Shown here: in pieces, positions 58,458 through 64,000 of the stretch
Numbering within the stretch: position 1 is the stretch's first letter
Layout of the letters: the number at the start of each line of letters is the position of its first letter
Source of the DNA: Rotaria sordida
Taxonomy: Eukaryota > Rotifera > Eurotatoria > Philodinida > Philodinidae
Direction of reading: 5' to 3'
NCBI GenBank assembly: GCA_905250125.1
Contig: CAJNOL010000705.1
Location: 45,769-109,768, forward strand
Length of the DNA stretch: 64,000 bases
The notes under the pieces: model-generated
Databases searched by the model: none
What the model saw: the letters and a program-made list of their open reading frames with translations, nothing else
What the model was told of the DNA's origin: nothing
Position numbers and translations under genes: made by a program

Positions 58458-60192
58458 TTAAATATATTGTTCAAATTTTGTTTGATTTAATTTTCCAACG
58501 CGGTTAGAATGAGTAGTGGTAACACTAGCATCTCCGTCATTAAATTCACTTCGAGTTACACCAGCACTACCAGCTGAAGCACTGTCACCAATAAACGTCG
58601 ATGCTGAAAATGAATACCTTGTATTACTAAGATTCATACCGTTGGTATCAGCATCTAATTGAATTCCTTCACTATGAGTTCCACGCGATAATGAAAAACC
58701 TTGATTGATTATTTTATTTGATTGATCCAAATGAACAGTATTTCCACCTGTAGCTGCATATATTGAAGATGATAGTACCGGAGACGACTATAATAAAAGA
58801 TTTATATAGATTTTTCTCTCTGAAGGTATTTTGTTTTTGAAAAAAGTTTACTATATCTCCAATAACATCACCGTTGCGAGCTTGCTGAACAAGTGTTGCT
58901 GGCTCTAAAAGCGATGGCTCATCACGAGCTACATAAATGGCAGGATCTTCTTGAGTAACACCAAGTTTTTCAAATTTTTGGGCCCTAAGTGTTTCCCCAG
59001 CAGAATAAATAATCATAGTATCAGATGGTTGTGGATATTGTATCCCAGGAGGAGCGTGTTCAATAATTGTACGGCGTACAGGTTGAGGTCCGTAGGGAAT
59101 CCATCGTTCAATTATAATATCGCCTAAAGAGGGAAAAAGCAACAATCAAAAATAAAAAGAAAAACAACAAAAAGAAAAATGAAGATAATTCGTGTACGTG
59201 GTTTTTCTGGAGGAGGTAGAAAACGTTCGATGACAACTGATCTTGGTGGAACAGGTATAGCAGGTAAGGTACGAATAACTATAAAATAAAAAAGATTGAT
59301 TAATTTTATTTATCTAATACAAATTTCTTTTTTTTTCTAACTTGTCTCACTAGGAACATATGGCGGCGGTGTTGGTGGCCGTTCACGTAAGATAAGTGGA
59401 GGTGGTGAGGGAAGAGGTGGCGCATATTCGTGTATGACAAGTGGTGAAGGTGGTGACGGTTGTCGTAGACGCACTTCTTTAATAATGAGTGGCTAGAATC
59501 ATACAAATATTCATAAGATTGAATTTGTAGACATTTTGTTTCATTACTCCTGGTGGTGGAACAGCTGGTGGTTGAAGATATCGAACAAGAACTCGTTGTT
59601 GTAGTGTTACTGGCTTTTCAGTTGTTGCTTGTCGAATAATTCTTGGATTAGGATCCTTATAAATATTATTAGCTAATTTTTCCAGATATTCATTTGTTTC
59701 TTCTAAACTACTTGTATGAATCGTCGTATCATTACTTAACTCACTAGCTACTGCTGTAGTTTCATATGAAGCATATTTATCAGCCGTATATCCCAAACTA
59801 TTTTGAGAACTGACCTTATAATTATATCGATCCAATTGACTAGCAGTATTATTATAACGATTAAGTCTACTAATTGTTGATTTGTATGATGAAGAATTCA
59901 ATCCTTCAGCATTTGAAATCCACTTAAGAAATTCATTTATATCAATACTAACGTAGTTTCCTAATCGCGGCCAAAGATCAAGCAAACTAAAAACCCAACA
60001 ATGTAGACGAGGGCGAAAATTTTGGCCACAATTTGCAAGTAGTTCAATACTAAACATATATGTATGCATTTATGATTTGATTCAAATACTTAATTCATAC
60101 CTTCCATCTCGATTTGTATTAACTTGTTTAAATAGAGATTTAGCTTCATGGAGGCTTACCATTGTTCCAAATCGACCAAATAGAAATAAATT
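58458..60192 (-). CDS. EF-hand protein with proline-rich repeat region, unrecognised family
   Basis: Six exons with consistent phase: 60101-60192, 59548-60049, 59342-59492, 59198-59278, 58852-59123, 58458-58787 (about 475 aa). The N-terminal part has an EF-hand-like stretch (SLFKQVNTNRDGSIELL, a loop with N-T-N-R-D-G and Glu at the end) and a second helix pair (SIDINEFLKWI). A Tyr/Ser-rich segment follows, then a proline-rich region with repeated VVIERFLPPP, DIIIERWIPYGPQ and RRTIIEHAPPG motifs. The ERWxP theme recalls repeat-rich cytoskeletal proteins such as alveolins/articulins, which is only a resemblance. The C-terminus is Ser/Gly/Asn-rich and ends FEQYI. A start at 60162 (MVSLHEAKS) is possible, but exon 1 is open upstream to an acceptor at 60193, so another 5' exon is likely. 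It may bind Ca2+; no function assigned. Confidence 0.65.
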
Positions 60193-63100
60193 CTTAAAAT
60201 CAAAACATAATAATTATCATTAATTTATATACTGTCATGAAAGTATGAAATGCTCGATCAAGAATGAACGACATTATACACAAATACAAATACCCAACAC
60301 TTATTCTATAACATCGAAAGTATCCATGTTCATATTCTTTTGAATCTATTGCTAAACAACTAGAAGGATTAATGAAACAAAGAAAGAAAATGTATAAAGC
60401 ATTGTCGTGTCATTCTGACATATAGTTCATAAAGGTTAGAATATAACTATGAGAATCTTATAAGAGAAAAAAAGAAGTAGCAGAAGAGCTCGTCAATAAA
60501 TTAGATGAAAGAAAATCAGTTCATTAAGAATTCGAAAAGAAGGACATAAAATTAGCAAAGGCATCGGTTTAACATTATTTTTTATTATTTAAAATAACAT
60601 GACTTTTTCTTATATCATAAATACAACTAACCTATCCAGTTTGTATTCGGTTTTTGAAGGTGAACAAATAATTACTTAAAAAAAAACTTGTTAGCGCAAC
60701 GCCTTTGGAACTAAAACATAAGGCTCGAATATGTTCTTCAGCTTGATTAAACTAATACAAAATACAATTTACACAAAATCATGAATTTTTTCATTGTTTT
60801 TTCTGATGAGCACCCTTGTTTTTTGTTTTCATTGTTGCTATTCGCTGAATATTTTTCGATTCGTTAATGTAACATTTTCATTATTATAAGCATCGAATCA
60901 AATGACAAATAGGACTGTGATATATATCCAGTATTTAATCCTAGTTGTTATGATCTATAATAGAGTGCGGGATAAAGAGCAGGGAGAGTAGAAGCTGGAA
61001 AACTTCGACTTGATACTTACACTCACTATTTTCTTCGAAAATATATGTAAGTTCCACAAGTTCTTTTCAACTGCCTTTTTGATACTCAGTACGAATACAT
61101 AGAGTATTCGGGCTATTTCAAGTAAAACAGAGCATGATCATCTTTTATTCGACTTGGATGCTTCATAAGGATTACATTTCTGAATAAGTATTTGAATATT
61201 TTTATATGCGACAACCCAGACAGACACATTAACTACCAAAACAACATTTTAACATGTTACGTTGTAAACTATTTAAAGTATTTGACTAGTTGCCAAAAAC
61301 GCGTTAAAACAATTTAAGACAAATATTTTTTAACGCGCTTTGGATACTTAAATGTTCAGAGAAATTGAAACTTTCAACATCTGAACATGTTTTCGGAACT
61401 GGATTAAACATTTTCAACGATTTTCTGTTTTTTTTCATCAAAACCCTAGCAATACTAGACAAATATTTCGTTCAAAGGATGAATTGGCAAATGTACAATA
61501 TCTTCTACAAATTCGTACATAGAAATAGATTTTCCGAATAACTTCGTTATTGATTGGCTTTTATCAACTGACCATTCTCGTATAATAGGTGACCAAGTCA
61601 AGCTTTCATTTCTATAGACAAACTTGTAAAGTGCTCTTCAAAGTAAATATCTGAAGTCACAACGGAAAAATTCAACATTTTTTTGGTGCCAGTATAATAT
61701 TTCGCAACGTTTGTTTTCTAGTTACTTAAATTTCTCGATTAATTTTGAACTTTGAAATGTTCCCATCTCAAACAGTCGTTTCTTAGGGCTTAGTTTTGAT
61801 GTTTGCTCGTTAAAAGAAATCGAATAGTATGAAGTCAAAAATCAAAACAACTAACAAAGAATGCCTACGAAATATTATTGTGCAATAAAAAAAGAATTGA
61901 ATTTCATCAACTCGGCTAATGGTAATTACTTTAAAGGAGATTTACAACGATTGTCTATAGAAATAAAACCTTGATAATGTCATTTATCATACGCAGGAAA
62001 ACCAGCTGATAAAGTCCAATCAATAGAGAAGCTGTCCGAAGAAGTATTTTTGAATAGAAACTTTTTGGCACATCTTGTAAATGTTTCGTATCGAAGCCTG
62101 AAAAGCAATTATTCTAAAACGATTTATAGTAACGCACGATTCAAAATTAATCACACAAATGACGATCCCTACTTTTCTTCAATAAAAGGACGCTGAACGA
62201 AATTTTTTTTTACCAAAAGTTACAATCATTTCTCTTCTTTCAGAATATATTTTACATATTTTTATAATATGTCCATAAACGCTATGGCACAGTAGAAAAG
62301 ACAAAAACACTCTTAAAAAGGATTCGCACTTTTTGTGAAATCCAGAAAAATGGCCCACAAATATTAATTCCTATGAAGAGTGTTTAGTAAGCTTTGATTT
62401 TCCTCAAGTAATATTTCTTTGTTATATAATTTTTTGGTGGAACAGACTAATATTCATGGCTTATATAGTAGGCATCTGGATCTATTCTATGCTGGAATTT
62501 CACCTTTCCCCCTCTTACGGTCACAGATATACAAGTAACTTAAAATTTATCGAAGTTTTTGAAATAATGGATTAGCCAGAATAAATAAACGCATTTTGTA
62601 TATCATTTTCTCATCATCTAATATGCTATATTAAAAAACAAAAGACACCGAAACATACTGTGTGAAAAGCTCTACAATCTGTAAGGCAAAGCTTATTTTA
62701 ATTCTATATCTTTTATTTTCAAAGAAAATGTGAGATCACTCGCAACGTCGAAAATTGATCGCACAGAATTAGACTCGTTTTGAGAACAACAAGCACATAT
62801 ATGAGAATTAGCTTCACTAGGTAGATGGTAGAGCCTTTGACGCTGCATCTTTTTCGTATATATTGTTTTTCGACAAAACATGTCAGACGATGAGAAAATA
62901 AAATCCAACGCGGCCATTTATTATGCTCCACTTATTAATTATTTCAAAGTGTTAGTACGAATTCTAAGTTACTTGTAACTCTGTGATTATCAAAGGCAGA
63001 AAGCTAAAATTGTAGCATAGAGTAAATCTAGATGTCTAGTGTATATGCTGTGAATATTAGTCTATTCTACCAAAACTACATGTACCAAAAGAATACTACT

Positions 63101-64000
63101 AGAGGAAGATAAAAACTTATTAGACATCATTTATCTGTTTGATAAATAGGCCCTCAAAAGCATATTTTTTTATCAATTAATAGGAAATTTTTTCCTCTTT
63201 CGAACAGTATATGATATGCATTTGTCATACATTCATGAAAGAAATGACAGAAGAAAAAAAGAGAGAAAACGCTAACACAATGAATTTGTAGTTTTTACAT
63301 GAAACGGTCACACGCACCTTGTTAGACAATGATTCATTCAATTTTTGTGAGCCTATTAAAAGGATCTTGTAAAATGGTGCTTACTTTGGTCTTTATGAAA
63401 TTGGTAACATCACTTTCGGAAACGACAGTTTATTATAATTAACTATCATTGACAAGATTTTTTTGACGAGTTCGTATAAAACTTACAAATGTATTATACA
63501 TCTACTTCTTCCTTTTCTTGTCTTGATTTATTTGACAATATATGACAAATATGAATCATATATCTTTCGGAAAAGCAGAAAATTTCCTACTAACTGTTAA
63601 AAAATATCTTTGTCAAAAGCCTTTTATCGATGGAATATAAGGATCGATATTTTATTTGATCCTTTTATGAAAAAGTACAGATTCTTTTTAATGGGTCTTT
63701 TCTTTTCTATTGAGTTTTTCGTTTATGAACATATTATAAAAATAAGTTATGTATATTTTGAAAGTGGGGAAATGACTCTATCTATTGATGAAAACAAGTT
63801 TGCGTTCAACATTCTTTTATTGAAGAGAAACAGGAATTGACACTTGTACCATTATTTTTCCATCATATGTTAACTTTTAGGATAATATTTCCTTTTCAGA
63901 AGATGAAACAATGTCTACTGATTCCCTCGAAAATCGAAATCTATCCACATTTATTCGGTTTGTATTTCTACTTATTTCTACTTTGGATACTCTTTCTTTT
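60193..64000. other. Intergenic region to window end, no gene seen
   Basis: AT-rich DNA. The remaining 5' end of the EF-hand gene may lie near 60193-60700. Open frames at 62693-62931 (-) and 63610-63840 (+) have no recognisable motif. No clear repeat structure found. Confidence 0.4.

Overview
The window looks like a scaffold from a bdelloid rotifer (Rotaria/Adineta type). It is very AT-rich, its genes have many short introns of about 50-70 bp beginning gtaa/gtat and ending ttttag, and it carries an ADP-ribosyltransferase plus kinesin-light-chain-type TPR gene of the kind expanded in these animals. It also holds many short inverted-repeat elements and one long intron-free gene of foreign appearance. 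There are two 100-base assembly gaps (8753-8852 and 42230-42329). The species call is an inference from gene content and architecture.

Layout. 1-376 (-): first exons of a phospholipid scramblase, cut by the window edge. 2396-4236 (+): a three-exon rhodopsin-class GPCR, facing a small secreted-peptide gene at 4335-4658 (-). 4.7-11.2 kb: non-coding, with a 1.6 kb foldback element. 11176-17751 (-): importin-4 in 20 exons whose lengths sum to an exact reading frame (1137 aa), with three inverted-repeat elements in its introns. 18.9-19.5 kb (-): an unrecognised decayed gene. 20785-26387 (-): a TBK1/IKK-epsilon-like kinase in eight exons (868 aa). 27785-29963 (-): F-actin capping protein alpha in eight exons (285 aa). 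30-34.2 kb: non-coding, with a TTAA-flanked inverted-repeat element.

34277-40801 (-) is a long ADP-ribosyltransferase-TPR gene. Its first open frame is 941 aa. Same-frame TPR coding continues beyond the stop, and a 1272-bp DNA transposon (35921-37192) with a clear 9-bp target duplication and an internal array of palindromic 21-bp repeats splits one TPR.

44148-48341 (-) is the highlight: a single 1397-aa intron-free frame, visibly richer in G+C than its surroundings. It fuses a multi-pass membrane region, a CYP74-like cytochrome P450 and a C-terminal lipoxygenase. The lipoxygenase could make a fatty-acid hydroperoxide and the P450 could convert it, giving a one-polypeptide, membrane-tethered oxylipin synthase. 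I know of no described animal enzyme with this layout.

48.4-53.9 kb is repeat-rich non-coding DNA. 53965-55094 (-) is a decayed cathepsin-L-like protease gene, 55948-58240 (-) a decayed CBP/p300 copy (HAT end, ZZ, TAZ2), and 58458-60192 (-) an EF-hand/proline-rich gene. The remaining 3.8 kb shows no gene I can support.
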